NCBI GenBank assembly: GCA_035286745.1
Contig: DATECU010000141.1
Location: 1-23,905, forward strand
From: DATECU01 sp035286745
Lineage (GTDB): Bacteria > Acidobacteriota > Vicinamibacteria > Fen-336
Direction: 5' to 3'
Length of the DNA stretch: 23,905 nt
The translations under genes were made by a program, and so were the position numbers. The notes beneath the pieces are model-generated. The model was given only the letters and a program-made list of their open reading frames with translations, ran no database searches and was not told the origin of the DNA. Shown in pieces: positions 10,332-19,529 of this stretch (position 1 is the stretch's first letter; every line of letters begins with the position of its first letter).

Positions 10332-10398
10332 CCAGACCGGCCGCGCCGATGGATCCGCCGTCGACCATCCGAAGAGCGGCATCGCCCCGGGGGCGCTG

Positions 10399-11916
10399 AT
10401 GGTCGAGAGCCGCTTCCGCAAGATCCTGATCGCCAACCGAGGCGAGATCGCGGTCCGCATCATCCGGGCCTGCCGCGAGCTGGGCCTGGGCACGGTGGCC
10501 GTCTACTCCGAAGCCGACCGCTCGGCTCCCCACGTCGCCCTCGCCGACGAGGCGTACCCGGTCGGCCCTCCGCCCTCCCGGGACTCCTACCTGCGACAGG
10601 ACCGCATCATCGAGGTGGCGAGGCGGTCCGGGGCCCAGGCCATCCATCCCGGCTACGGCTTCCTGGCCGAGAACGCGGGCTTCGCCCGAGCCTGCGAGGA
10701 GGCGGGGATCGTCTTCATCGGACCCCGGAGCGAGACCATCGCCCTCATGGGCGAGAAGACCTCGGCGCGCCGGCTGGCGGTCAAGGCCGGGGTGCCGATC
10801 GTGCCGGGCACCCTCGAACCCCTGGGCGATCCGAGCCGCATCAGAAGCGAGGCGCTCCGCATCGGCTTTCCCCTCATGCTCAAAGCCGCCGCTGGAGGCG
10901 GCGGCAAGGGCTTGCGTTTGGTGGCCACTGCCGAGGAGCTGGAGTCGGCCGCCGCCCGCGCTCGAAGCGAAGCCAAGAGCGCCTTCGGGGACGACAGCAT
11001 CTACCTGGAGAAGGCGATCGAGCGGCCTCGCCACATCGAGATCCAGGTGTTGGCCGACCAGCACGGGAACGCGGTCCACCTCTTTGAGCGCGAGTGCTCG
11101 ATCCAGCGCCGGCACCAGAAGGTGATCGAGGAAAGCCCCTCGCCGGTGGTCACCCCGGAGCTGCGCGAGCGCATGGGGAGCCTGGCGGTGGCCCTGGTGC
11201 AAACCGCCGGCTACGTGAACGCCGGCACCCTCGAGTTCCTGGTCGATGCGGACCTGAACCCCTACTTCCTGGAGATGAACACTCGGCTCCAGGTCGAGCA
11301 TCCGGTGACCGAGATGGTCACCGGAGAGGACCTGGTCAAGCTGCAAATCCGCATCGCGCAGGGAGAGAAGCTGCCCTTCGCCCAGGCCGACCTCCGGCAG
11401 CGCGGGCACGCCATCGAGTGCCGGGTCTACGCCGAGGACCCCGACCGCGGCTTCCTGCCCAGCCCGGGCCGAATCATCGCCCTCCGGCTGCCCGGGGGAC
11501 CCGGCATCCGCGACGACTCGGCGGTGTACGAGGGCTATGAGGTCCCCATCCACTACGACCCCCTGATCTCCAAGCTGGTGGCCCACGGACACGACCGCAA
11601 CGACGCCCTGGCCCGCATGCGCCGCGCCGTCTCCGAGTACAAGGTCCTGGGCATCAAGACGACCATCCCGTTCTTCGCTCGCGTACTGCGCCACCCTGAT
11701 TTCCTGCGTGGAGACTTCGATACCTCCTTCGTAGAGATGGCCCTCGCGGAAACCACGGGGCAAGCCGACGGCCGGATCGAGGTGGCCCTGGCCGCCGCCG
11801 CCATCCGGGCCTTCCTGGACCGCCGCCAAGCCCGTGAGCCAAGCGCCGAAACCCCGCTGCTCGCCTCCGGCTGGCGCCGCCGGGGCTGGCGAGAGACGGC
11901 TGGGGGCAGGCTATGA
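10399..11916 (+). CDS. accC: Biotin carboxylase subunit of acyl-CoA carboxylase
   Basis: This 505-residue ATP-grasp enzyme carboxylates the biotin of the carrier protein using ATP and bicarbonate. It has the N-terminal domain start FRKILIANRGEIAVRIIRA (6-24), HPGYGFLAENAGFA (83-96), the glycine-rich ATP loop GGGGKG (166-171), ERECSIQRRHQKVIEESPS (230-248) and the catalytic EMNTRLQVEHPVTE (292-305). The C-terminal biotin carboxylase domain extends to about 450. It is longer than E. coli AccC (449), with a tail similar to the start of PCC-alpha beyond its BC domain. A 67-base gap separates it from pccB, the largest in this run. The stop overlaps the carrier gene ATG (ATGA). The name accC is generic; it could equally be called pccA-N. 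Confidence 0.95.
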   Translation: MVESRFRKILIANRGEIAVRIIRACRELGLGTVAVYSEADRSAPHVALADEAYPVGPPPSRDSYLRQDRIIEVARRSGAQAIHPGYGFLAENAGFARACEEAGIVFIGPRSETIALMGEKTSARRLAVKAGVPIVPGTLEPLGDPSRIRSEALRIGFPLMLKAAAGGGGKGLRLVATAEELESAAARARSEAKSAFGDDSIYLEKAIERPRHIEIQVLADQHGNAVHLFERECSIQRRHQKVIEESPSPVVTPELRERMGSLAVALVQTAGYVNAGTLEFLVDADLNPYFLEMNTRLQVEHPVTEMVTGEDLVKLQIRIAQGEKLPFAQADLRQRGHAIECRVYAEDPDRGFLPSPGRIIALRLPGGPGIRDDSAVYEGYEVPIHYDPLISKLVAHGHDRNDALARMRRAVSEYKVLGIKTTIPFFARVLRHPDFLRGDFDTSFVEMALAETTGQADGRIEVALAAAAIRAFLDRRQAREPSAETPLLASGWRRRGWRETAGGRL

Positions 11917-12407
11917 TCTTCGACGCCACGGTGGCGGGCCGCAGCTACCGGGTGGAGGTCAAGGCCAGCGATGCTCGTTATGTGGTCTCGATCGACGGCC
12001 GCCCGCTCACCGTCGACTGGCACCCCACCGGCGGCGTCTTTGCCAGCCTGATCATCGACGGCCAGAGCCAGGAGGTCGGGGTGGCTCGGGGAAGCGGCGG
12101 CTACGCCGTGGTCCTGGATGACGCCAGTCTCCTGGTGGAGCTTGCGGCGGGGGCGGCGGGTGCGGGAAGCCTCGCCAAGAAGGGCTCCGCCGGCCCCGCC
12201 AAGGTCACCGCACCGATGCCCGGCAAGATCGTCCGCCTCCTGGCGGAGCCGGGCCAGCTGGTGGCCGCGGGTCAGGGTCTGGTGGTGATGGAGGCCATGA
12301 AGATGGAGAACGAGCTCCCCGCCCCCCACGCCGGGCGGATCAAGGCGATCGAGGTTCGTGAAGGCCAGGCGGTGGAGACCGGAGCCCTCCTCGTGGTCAT
12401 GGAGTAG
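11913..12407 (+). CDS. Biotin carboxyl carrier protein of acyl-CoA carboxylase
   Basis: The protein has 164 residues. The C-terminal biotinyl domain (about 95-164) has APMPGKIV (100-107) and the biotinylation motif EAMKMEN, in which Lys130 is the attachment site; it ends VETGALLVVME as usual. The N-terminal 85 residues (IFDATVAGRSYRVEV and following strands) resemble the beta-rich linker/BT region between the BC and BCCP domains of propionyl-CoA carboxylase alpha, not the Ala/Pro-rich linker of AccB. Together with the preceding biotin carboxylase this looks like a PCC-alpha chain divided into two genes. Start ATG overlaps the accC stop. Confidence 0.92.
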   Translation: MIFDATVAGRSYRVEVKASDARYVVSIDGRPLTVDWHPTGGVFASLIIDGQSQEVGVARGSGGYAVVLDDASLLVELAAGAAGAGSLAKKGSAGPAKVTAPMPGKIVRLLAEPGQLVAAGQGLVVMEAMKMENELPAPHAGRIKAIEVREGQAVETGALLVVME

Positions 12408-12423
12408 GCGCGGCGAGGATGCC

Positions 12424-15400
12424 GTGACGCGGAAACGCCGCCGCCGCCTGCTCACCGCGATCCTGCTGCTGGCGGCTCTCGGCCTGGCCCTGGCGCGCTT
12501 CCCGTTCTGGACCCGGGGGCTGGTGGCCGAGGCGCTCTCGTCCTTCTTCGAGCGCCCGGCCACGGTGGGCGCGGTCCAGTTCCGCTTCTTTCCCTTCGAG
12601 ATCGAGGTCCGGGATATCCGGGTGGGGGGGGCGGCACCCGAGGCACCGCCCTTCCTGGAGGTCCCGCGGCTGGTGGCGGTCCCCCTGATCCGTCCCCTCT
12701 GGGACCGGCGAGCCCGCTTCACCCGCCTGCAGATCTACGGCGTCAAGCTTCGCGTCAACGCCTACCGAGAAGGCGGCGACGATATCCCCAAGATCAAGGC
12801 CGGAGGGGGCCCCGGGACCGAGGTCCGGATCGGCCGCCTGACCATCCAGGACGGGCAGGTCCTGGTCGACCACCAGCGGGTGCCGCTGAACCTCGATCTG
12901 CCCGGATTCAAGGGTCGACTCCTGGGCCGGCGCGCGGGAGCCCTGGGTGGGGAGATCGCCTTTGGCCCCGGTCCCATTCGCATCGGCGCCAACCCGCCGT
13001 TGCCCGTCAGCGCCGAGCTGGGGGTGATCCTGGAGGGTCGCCTGCTGACGGTTCTGCAGGGCCGACTCCGGGCGGAGAAGATCGACCTCGCGGTGACCGG
13101 CACGCTCGAGATTCAGTCGCGTCCCCAGGGCCGGTTCGCGCTCCAGGGTCCGGCCGACCTGGCGGTCCTGGACCGGCACCTCATCCACAGCGGCCTCGGT
13201 CTCAAGGGCGACGCCCGCTACGACGGCGAGCTGACGGTGGATGGCTCGCGGCTTCGCCTCCAGGGCCGCTTCGCGGGCACACAAGGCGAGTTCGATGGGG
13301 TGGCGGTCCCCACCTTCGCGAGCCAGATCGCCTGGAGCGAGAAGGGAGTTCGCCTGCAGGGGCTCGAGCTCACCGCCCTGGGGGGCTCGGGCACCATCGA
13401 TCTTGAGATCCCGCCAGGCGCCGGCAGCCTGGTTCACCTCACCGCGTCGATGAAGGAGGTTGATGCCGACGGCCTGGTGCGCGCGGTCTTCGACCTCGGC
13501 GAAACCGGGGTGGGGGCGGCCGCCACCGGCCCCCTCGAGCTGCGCTGGCCCAAGGGGCGGACTCGGCACCTAACCGGGACTCTTGGCGTTGACCTCGCAG
13601 CCAAGGAGGACGGGCGCACGCCGCTTCTGGGGCGCTTCGACTGGCGCGCCGAAGAGGGCCTGCAAACCGTCGTCGGGGGCGATCTCAGAACCCCCACCAC
13701 CCAGCTCCGGCTGCGCGGCCAGATTCACGAGGACCGGCGGGTCGATCTCCTGGTCGACGGGGAGAGCCGGGATCTGGCGGCCGCCGACGTCCTGGGCCGT
13801 CGCCTGCGTCAATCGCTAGGCACAGCCGAGGCCCAACTGGCCGGGATCTCGGGGGCGGGCGGCTTCCGGGGCCACTGGGGCGGCACCCTGGAGCTGCCGG
13901 TGTTCGAGGGGCGATTCACCGGCCAGGAGGTCGGCTACCTCGGCGTCAACTGGGGCCGGGCGGAGTGGGCGGGGGTGATGACCCCCACCGAGATCCGCTC
14001 CCACTCCCTGGTTGTCCGCCGGCCCGGCGGCGAGCTGTGGCTGGACGGGCGGCTTGAGACGGGCTTCCTGGGGGACCAGGACGCGGCCCAGGTGAAGGTC
14101 CGCATCAAGGATTGGCCGGCCGAGGACTTCACCAAGGCGTTGGCTTGGGAGCTGGACGCCCAGGGCCTGGTCTCGGGCGAGGCGGAGATCCAAGGCCGCC
14201 GCAGCGCGCCGCGGGGAACCGTGCGCATCAGCGGTCGAGAGGGCCGTTACTACGGGATCCCCTACCGAAATCTGGAGCTGCGTTCGGCGCTGCGAGGATC
14301 GGTCACCGAGGTGACCCTGGGGCGAGCCGGCGTTGGCGGGGGCGAGGTGAGCTTCCTGGGCACCGCCACCGATGAGGGCATCTACGACGGCTCCGTCCAG
14401 ATCCGGGACGTGGACTTGGGCGACGTCCTGGTCCCGCTGGCGCCGGAGGTGCCCTGGGGCGGCAAGGTGTCCGGCTCTTTCGTGATGCAGGGGCCCCTGG
14501 AGCGGCCACGGATCGAGGGCCAGCTCTCCTCGCAGCGGCTGTTCTTGGGAGACGAAGGCTTAGGTGAGCTGTTCGCTTCCCTGCGGGGGACCGGGGACGG
14601 CAAGCTGGCCCTGGAGGCGAGCTGCCGCTCGCCCCGGGTGGCCCTGGCGCTCACCGGCAACCTCCGCGCCGACCCGCCCTATCGGGCTTCCCTCCGGCTC
14701 TCCGCCGACAACACCAGCCTGGACCCCTTTCTGCGCCTGCTGGCTCCCCGGGTGCCCACCAGCCTGGGCGTGCTGGCCACCGGCCAGGCTTCGATCGAGG
14801 GCCCGCTCCTGGAACCCACGAACCTGGCCGTCGACGCCGAGATCTCCGGGCTGGAGCTGCTGCTGCCCTCCTTTCCCATCAAGAACCCGGTGCCCCTGCG
14901 TCTTGCCCTGCGACACGGGCGCCTCGATTTCCAAGAGGTGCGATTCGCCGGGGAGGGCACCGCCCTCGAGCTCTCGGGTCGCGCCGCGCTCCTGGAGGCC
15001 GGCGGGCCGCTCGACCTCAAGCTGCAGGGGAGCACCGATCTTCGCGCGCTGGGCCTGCTCAGCCCGAACTTGCGAGGTCGCGGCGGCGCGCGGGTATCGG
15101 TCGCCGTGGCGGGCACCAGGGGGGCGCCGACGATCGACGGGCGCCTGGAGATCGACGGCGGCGCCATCCGCTGGCGGGGCTTTCCCCACGGCATCGAAGA
15201 GATCAAGGGCTCGCTGCGTTTCGGCGAGACGGCGGCCGAGCTGGCGGGCGTTACCGCAACCGTGGCCGGCGGCTCGGTCGAGATGGAAGGCCAAGCCACC
15301 TATCCGGGAGGCCGCCCGGGCTCTTTCGACCTCAAGGCGTCGGGACGCGGTATGTCTTTGCGTTATCCGGACGGTCTTCGCAGCCGGGTGGACGCCGAGC

Positions 15401-16314
15401 TGCGGTTGTTTGGGGACCAGGCGCGACAGTGGCTCACCGGACGGGTGGACGTGCGCGAAGCGGTGTGGACCCGGCGCTACGACCTGGCCTCGGAGCTGCT
15501 CGCGGAGTCCAGGCCCCGCGAGGAGTCGGCGTCCCTGGCCGGCGGCCTGCGCAACGACATCAAGGTCGTGGCCCCGGGCACGGTGCGCATCGACAACAAC
15601 CTGGCCGCCTTGCAGGCCCGAGCCGAGGTGGCGCTCCAGGGTACCGACCAGGCCCCGGTGATCGTGGGCCGCGCCGAGATCGAGCGCGGCCGCCTCTACT
15701 TCCAGGGCAACACCTACACCATCAAACGGGGCACCCTCGACTTTGCCAACCCGCGGCGGACCGACCCTCTCTTTGACATCGAGGCCGAGACCCGCATCCA
15801 GTCCTACCGGATCACGCTCAAGATCAACGGTACCCTGGACCGGGTCTACCCCACCTTGAGCGCCGACCCCTACCTGACATCGGTGCAGATCCTGAGCCTG
15901 CTGGCCGGTGCCGACGAGAGCACGGTGGCGAGCTACGAGACGGGACCGCTCCGGGATGCCGCCCAGACTCGTTTGGCGGCCGCCGGCGCCGCCACCCTCG
16001 CCACCGGCAAGGTCTTCGAGGAAGTCGGCCTGGAGAAGGGCGCGGCTCGCCTGGGTCTTTCTCGCTTCTCCATCGATCCCTCGCTGGTCCGCGGGAACAC
16101 CTCCAACCCCAACAGCACCAACCCCACCGCCCGCCTGACCGTCGGCAAGCGCGTCACCAACGACCTGAACGTCCTGTACTCCGTCGATCTCAGGGGCACC
16201 GAGGAGAAGCTCTTCTCGGTGGAGTACACCCTGAAGCAAGGCTTTTCCCTGCTGCTCACCCGCGCCGAGCCCGGCGGCTTCGGCTTCGACGTGAGCTTCA
16301 GGCGGTCCCGATGA
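12424..16314 (+). CDS. tamB: TamB-family translocation and assembly module protein (DUF490)
   Basis: This 1296-residue envelope protein is anchored by one N-terminal membrane helix (about 9-28, LTAILLLAALGLALARFPF). An AsmA-like start is followed by a very long run of amphipathic beta strands, the hydrophobic groove of the TamB/YhdP/VPS13-like superfamily that bridges inner and outer membrane and is linked to phospholipid transport and outer-membrane assembly. The C-terminal TamB domain is clear from about 1095: YTIKRGTLDFANPRRTDPLF, YRITLKINGTLDRVYPTL, DPYLTSVQILSLLAG, then TARLTVGKRVTNDLNVLYS near the end. It is about the size of E. coli TamB (1259). GTG at 12424 is chosen, with GAGGA just upstream, because it leads directly into the basic residues before the membrane helix. 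The stop overlaps the Omp85 gene ATG. Confidence 0.92.
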   Translation: MTRKRRRRLLTAILLLAALGLALARFPFWTRGLVAEALSSFFERPATVGAVQFRFFPFEIEVRDIRVGGAAPEAPPFLEVPRLVAVPLIRPLWDRRARFTRLQIYGVKLRVNAYREGGDDIPKIKAGGGPGTEVRIGRLTIQDGQVLVDHQRVPLNLDLPGFKGRLLGRRAGALGGEIAFGPGPIRIGANPPLPVSAELGVILEGRLLTVLQGRLRAEKIDLAVTGTLEIQSRPQGRFALQGPADLAVLDRHLIHSGLGLKGDARYDGELTVDGSRLRLQGRFAGTQGEFDGVAVPTFASQIAWSEKGVRLQGLELTALGGSGTIDLEIPPGAGSLVHLTASMKEVDADGLVRAVFDLGETGVGAAATGPLELRWPKGRTRHLTGTLGVDLAAKEDGRTPLLGRFDWRAEEGLQTVVGGDLRTPTTQLRLRGQIHEDRRVDLLVDGESRDLAAADVLGRRLRQSLGTAEAQLAGISGAGGFRGHWGGTLELPVFEGRFTGQEVGYLGVNWGRAEWAGVMTPTEIRSHSLVVRRPGGELWLDGRLETGFLGDQDAAQVKVRIKDWPAEDFTKALAWELDAQGLVSGEAEIQGRRSAPRGTVRISGREGRYYGIPYRNLELRSALRGSVTEVTLGRAGVGGGEVSFLGTATDEGIYDGSVQIRDVDLGDVLVPLAPEVPWGGKVSGSFVMQGPLERPRIEGQLSSQRLFLGDEGLGELFASLRGTGDGKLALEASCRSPRVALALTGNLRADPPYRASLRLSADNTSLDPFLRLLAPRVPTSLGVLATGQASIEGPLLEPTNLAVDAEISGLELLLPSFPIKNPVPLRLALRHGRLDFQEVRFAGEGTALELSGRAALLEAGGPLDLKLQGSTDLRALGLLSPNLRGRGGARVSVAVAGTRGAPTIDGRLEIDGGAIRWRGFPHGIEEIKGSLRFGETAAELAGVTATVAGGSVEMEGQATYPGGRPGSFDLKASGRGMSLRYPDGLRSRVDAELRLFGDQARQWLTGRVDVREAVWTRRYDLASELLAESRPREESASLAGGLRNDIKVVAPGTVRIDNNLAALQARAEVALQGTDQAPVIVGRAEIERGRLYFQGNTYTIKRGTLDFANPRRTDPLFDIEAETRIQSYRITLKINGTLDRVYPTLSADPYLTSVQILSLLAGADESTVASYETGPLRDAAQTRLAAAGAATLATGKVFEEVGLEKGAARLGLSRFSIDPSLVRGNTSNPNSTNPTARLTVGKRVTNDLNVLYSVDLRGTEEKLFSVEYTLKQGFSLLLTRAEPGGFGFDVSFRRSR

Positions 16315-18917
16315 CGGCGCTCCTGCTTCTCGTCGTGGCGCTCTCGGACCAGCCGGTGGCCTCGGTTCGCCTGGAGGCGGGGGAACGGGACCAGGCTCGC
16401 CTGAGGCGCTACGTCGATGAGATCGAGGTGGGTCGGCCCCTAAGCGCCCTCAAGCTTCGCCATGTGGTGGAGCTGCTGCACGCCACCGGCGAGTTCGAGG
16501 ACGTGGTGGTCGAGACCGCACCCGGCGCCCAGGGATTGGAGGTGCTCGTCAGGCCCATCCCGGCCCCCCTTCTGTCCGCAATCCGAATCGAGGGCCCCAG
16601 GTTCCTCGACGAGAAACGGCTGAAGACAGTGACCCAGCTTCGGGATCGCGAACCGTTGTGGCCCGAGCGTTTGGAGCGGGCGGGCCGCGATGTCGCCCTG
16701 TCGCTGGTCGGGCGCGGCTACCTCGAGGCCCGGGTGCAAGCCGCCGCTGTCCGCCACCAAGGCGGGGCGGACGCGGTCTTTCAGGTGACTCCAGGTCCGC
16801 TCGCCCGGGTGCGTCAGGCACCGCTGTCGGGCCTTCCGCATGGCCTCAAGTCGGCCCTTGAACCGCTGGTGGCCCCCCGCCCTGGGGCTCCGTTCGCGCG
16901 AGCCCGGGCTGACGCCTCGGCGGAGCGGCTTCGCAAACGGCTGGTGAGCGTCGGCTACTGGCGGGCCGCGGTGAGCCTGGAGGTGGCCTACGACCCGAGC
17001 CGGGCGCAGGTGGGTCTTCTCTTCGTGGTGGACGCCGGTCCCCCTCTTGAAGTGGCGTTCGCCGGCGAGAAGCTCCCCCGACGCCTGCGCGCCGAAGTGG
17101 TGAAGCTGATTCGCGACGGGGGGGCCAGAGGCGACGCCCTGGACGCGGCCGACGAACGCATGGAGACCGCACTCAAGGCGCGGGGCCATCGCACGGCGCG
17201 GGTCACTCACCGCGAGGATTCTGGCCCCACCCGGCTCAGGATCGTCTACGAGGTTGCCCCCGGCCCGGCCGCACGGGTGGCTGCGGTGCGCGTCGTCGAC
17301 GCCCCGCCGGGCGTGCCCGCCCCCGCGACCCGGCCCCTCGCCGCCCTGCGCGAGGATGGCCTGGCGGAGGACGCTCGCCGCCTGGTCCGCGATCTTGAGA
17401 ACCAGGGCTACGCCGACGCCAAGGTCGACGTCGAGGTGGCGGAGGGTGGCGGCGACCTCCCGGTGCTGTTCCGGGTCAGGGCCGGAGCCCGGACCGAGGT
17501 GGCGGAGGTGAGCGTGGACTCCCCGGTCCCTCTGCCGGCGGGCGCCGCCGCCCGCGAGCCCAGGACCCGCGCCGGCCGCGCCTACCGAGCCCGCGACGTG
17601 GCCCTGGACCGGGACGGTCTGGTCGCCTCCCTCCGCGACGCTGGCTACCCCCAGGTTGAGGTCGTCCCCGAGATCGTCATGAATGCGGATCGCAGTCAGG
17701 CCACGGTCCGCCTCCGCGTGCTCCCCGGCAACCGCATCGAGATCGATCACGTGGTGCTGGCCGGCCTCAACCGGACCCGGGAGGCGGTCCTGCGCCGGGA
17801 GCTGCAGCTGGCGGAGGGCGAGCCGCTCAGCCTGTCCCGGCTGCTGGACAGCCAGCGGCGGCTGGGCAGCCTGGGCCTGTTCCAGAAGATCGCCATCACC
17901 GAAATGGACCCGGAGGCGGAGGGCAAGCGCAGCCTGGTGGTGGCGGTGGAGGAATCGCCTCTCACCAACTGGGGTTGGGGCTTGGGTTATGCGGAGCAGG
18001 ACATGCTCCGTTTCAGCGTCGACCTTACCCGCCGCAACCTCTTCGGCATGGACCGCAGCCTCTCCACCTTCGCCCGTGTCAGCTTCAAGAGCAGCCGGTT
18101 GCTGGCGACTTTCCGGGAGCCCTACCTGCTGGGGCACAAGCAGGAGCTGTCCTTCAGTACCTTTCGCGAGGAAGCGGAACGACCCTACTTCAGCTTCGTG
18201 CGCTACGGTGCCACCGTGCAGACGGCCCGCAATCTGGCGCCCAGCCTCAAGCTGATCGCCCGCTACACCTTCCAGCTCACCGACACCTTCAACATCAAGA
18301 ACCCCAGCCAGGTGGGGCGCGACTTCGCCAGCTCCACCACCGCCGGCCCCTCGACGGCGCTGGTCCACGACACCCGGGACGACCCACTGGAGCCGAAACG
18401 TGGGCACTTCGTCTCGGCGGACCTTCAGTTCTCGTCCGTATCGCTAGGCGGGGACAGCTTCCTGAAGGGCTTCTTCCAGGGCGCGGCCTACGCGCGCCTC
18501 CACTCCCATCTGGTGCTGGCCCTGGCCACCCGGGTGGGCATGGGCCGGACCTTCGGTCGCTTCGAGCCGCTCTTTCTCCCCGACGCCGACCGCTTCTATC
18601 TGGGGGGCGACTACAGCCTGCGCGGCTTCAAGCTGGACCAGGTGCGGCCGGCCGGCGGCAACAGCCTCCTCTTCGCGGGCACCGAGCTGCGCTGGGATCT
18701 GGGCAAGTACCTCTCCACCGCGGCCTTCGCGGAGAGCGGCAACGTCTACTCCCTGGTGTCCGACACCACCCTGAACGATCTGCGGTACACCGCCGGCGTG
18801 GGCGTGCGCTACCGCAGTCCCCTGGGACCGCTGCGCCTCGACTGGGCCTACAAGCTGAACCGGCGACCGAACGAGGACCCCTCGACGTTCCACTTCGCCA
18901 TCGGCCATGCCTTCTAG
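16311..18917 (+). CDS. Omp85-family outer-membrane protein (BamA/TamA-like) with seven POTRA repeats
   Basis: The protein has 868 residues. A short hydrophobic signal peptide is followed by what I count as seven POTRA-like modules, at about 17-84, 86-164, 166-243, 245-318, 321-392, 395-473 and 475-548. Each ends in a hydrophobic strand plus a turn such as QVTPGP, VVDAGPP, EVAPGP, RVRAGA or RVLPGN. The 16-stranded barrel (about 551-868) carries NLFGMDRSLSTF, LVHDTRDDPLEPKRG, the conserved loop-6 motif SLRGF (Arg771) and a C-terminal Phe (FHFAIGHAF) typical of barrel substrates. The role is insertion of outer-membrane proteins. E. coli BamA has five POTRA and TamA three, so seven is unusual. 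Adjacent tamB suggests a TamA-like partner, but this could also be the organism's BamA. It overlaps both neighbours. Confidence 0.92.
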   Translation: MTALLLLVVALSDQPVASVRLEAGERDQARLRRYVDEIEVGRPLSALKLRHVVELLHATGEFEDVVVETAPGAQGLEVLVRPIPAPLLSAIRIEGPRFLDEKRLKTVTQLRDREPLWPERLERAGRDVALSLVGRGYLEARVQAAAVRHQGGADAVFQVTPGPLARVRQAPLSGLPHGLKSALEPLVAPRPGAPFARARADASAERLRKRLVSVGYWRAAVSLEVAYDPSRAQVGLLFVVDAGPPLEVAFAGEKLPRRLRAEVVKLIRDGGARGDALDAADERMETALKARGHRTARVTHREDSGPTRLRIVYEVAPGPAARVAAVRVVDAPPGVPAPATRPLAALREDGLAEDARRLVRDLENQGYADAKVDVEVAEGGGDLPVLFRVRAGARTEVAEVSVDSPVPLPAGAAAREPRTRAGRAYRARDVALDRDGLVASLRDAGYPQVEVVPEIVMNADRSQATVRLRVLPGNRIEIDHVVLAGLNRTREAVLRRELQLAEGEPLSLSRLLDSQRRLGSLGLFQKIAITEMDPEAEGKRSLVVAVEESPLTNWGWGLGYAEQDMLRFSVDLTRRNLFGMDRSLSTFARVSFKSSRLLATFREPYLLGHKQELSFSTFREEAERPYFSFVRYGATVQTARNLAPSLKLIARYTFQLTDTFNIKNPSQVGRDFASSTTAGPSTALVHDTRDDPLEPKRGHFVSADLQFSSVSLGGDSFLKGFFQGAAYARLHSHLVLALATRVGMGRTFGRFEPLFLPDADRFYLGGDYSLRGFKLDQVRPAGGNSLLFAGTELRWDLGKYLSTAAFAESGNVYSLVSDTTLNDLRYTAGVGVRYRSPLGPLRLDWAYKLNRRPNEDPSTFHFAIGHAF

Positions 18918-19515
18918 CCAACCGACCCGAGCCGAGGTGGCCCGCTTCCGCCGGCCTTGGCCAGCGCCCGCCCTGCTGGTGCTGACGCTGCTGGCTCCGC
19001 CGACCAGCCGGGCCGAAGTCGTCGAGCGCATCGTGGCGGTGGTGGACGGGCGGCCGGTATTGCTCTCCGAGGTTCGCCTCTTGGCTCGGGTTCGCGGGGA
19101 GACCGAGAAGGCCGCGCTCTCGGCCCTGATCGACGAGCGTTTGATGTTCCGCGAAGCCTCCCGCCTGTCCCAGGCCGCGGTCGCCCAGGAGGAGGAGGCG
19201 CGGGTGCTGGCGGCCCTCAAGGACAAGCTGCGAGCCGGGCTGGAGGAGCCCGAAGCCGAGCTGCGCCGGCTGGTCCGGCGACAACTCGGCATCGTGAAGT
19301 ACATCGAGTTCCGCTTCCGACCGCAGGTTCGCGTCGGTGACGAGGCGGTCCGCGGCGAGTACGAGTCTCGTTATGCGAACGCGGGCGGTGCCCCGTCGCT
19401 GTCGGCGGTGGCGGAGGAGATCCGGGATGCTCTGGCGGAGAGGGAGCTAAACGCCAAGATCGAGGCCTGGGTGAAGGACCTGCGCTCCCAGGCCGAGATC
19501 CGCGAGAACCCCTGA
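18907..19515 (+). CDS. SurA N-terminal-like periplasmic chaperone without a parvulin domain
   Basis: This 202-residue protein has an N-terminal hydrophobic signal segment (about 20-35, PALLVLTLLAPPTSRAE) followed by ERIVAVVDGRPVLLSEVRLL (about 39-58), the classic start of SurA/PpiD-type chaperones. A helical SurA-N-like domain (LIDERLMFREASRL) and Arg/Glu-rich helices follow to the end. No peptidyl-prolyl isomerase (parvulin) domain is present; the family usually has 300-430 residues with one or two. It probably chaperones outer-membrane proteins in the periplasm on their way to the Omp85 protein encoded just before it. It overlaps that gene by 11 bases. ATG at 18907 gives a rather long, polar n-region, so a later start is possible. 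This is the last gene of the long plus-strand run. Confidence 0.78.
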   Translation: MPSSQPTRAEVARFRRPWPAPALLVLTLLAPPTSRAEVVERIVAVVDGRPVLLSEVRLLARVRGETEKAALSALIDERLMFREASRLSQAAVAQEEEARVLAALKDKLRAGLEEPEAELRRLVRRQLGIVKYIEFRFRPQVRVGDEAVRGEYESRYANAGGAPSLSAVAEEIRDALAERELNAKIEAWVKDLRSQAEIRENP

Positions 19516-19529
19516 GCCGGCTGCCCGGG

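Noticed and set aside
19516..19529. Terminator between the two convergent genes.
   Set aside because: Only 14 bases separate the stops; AGCC/GGCT can pair but there is no T-run on either strand.
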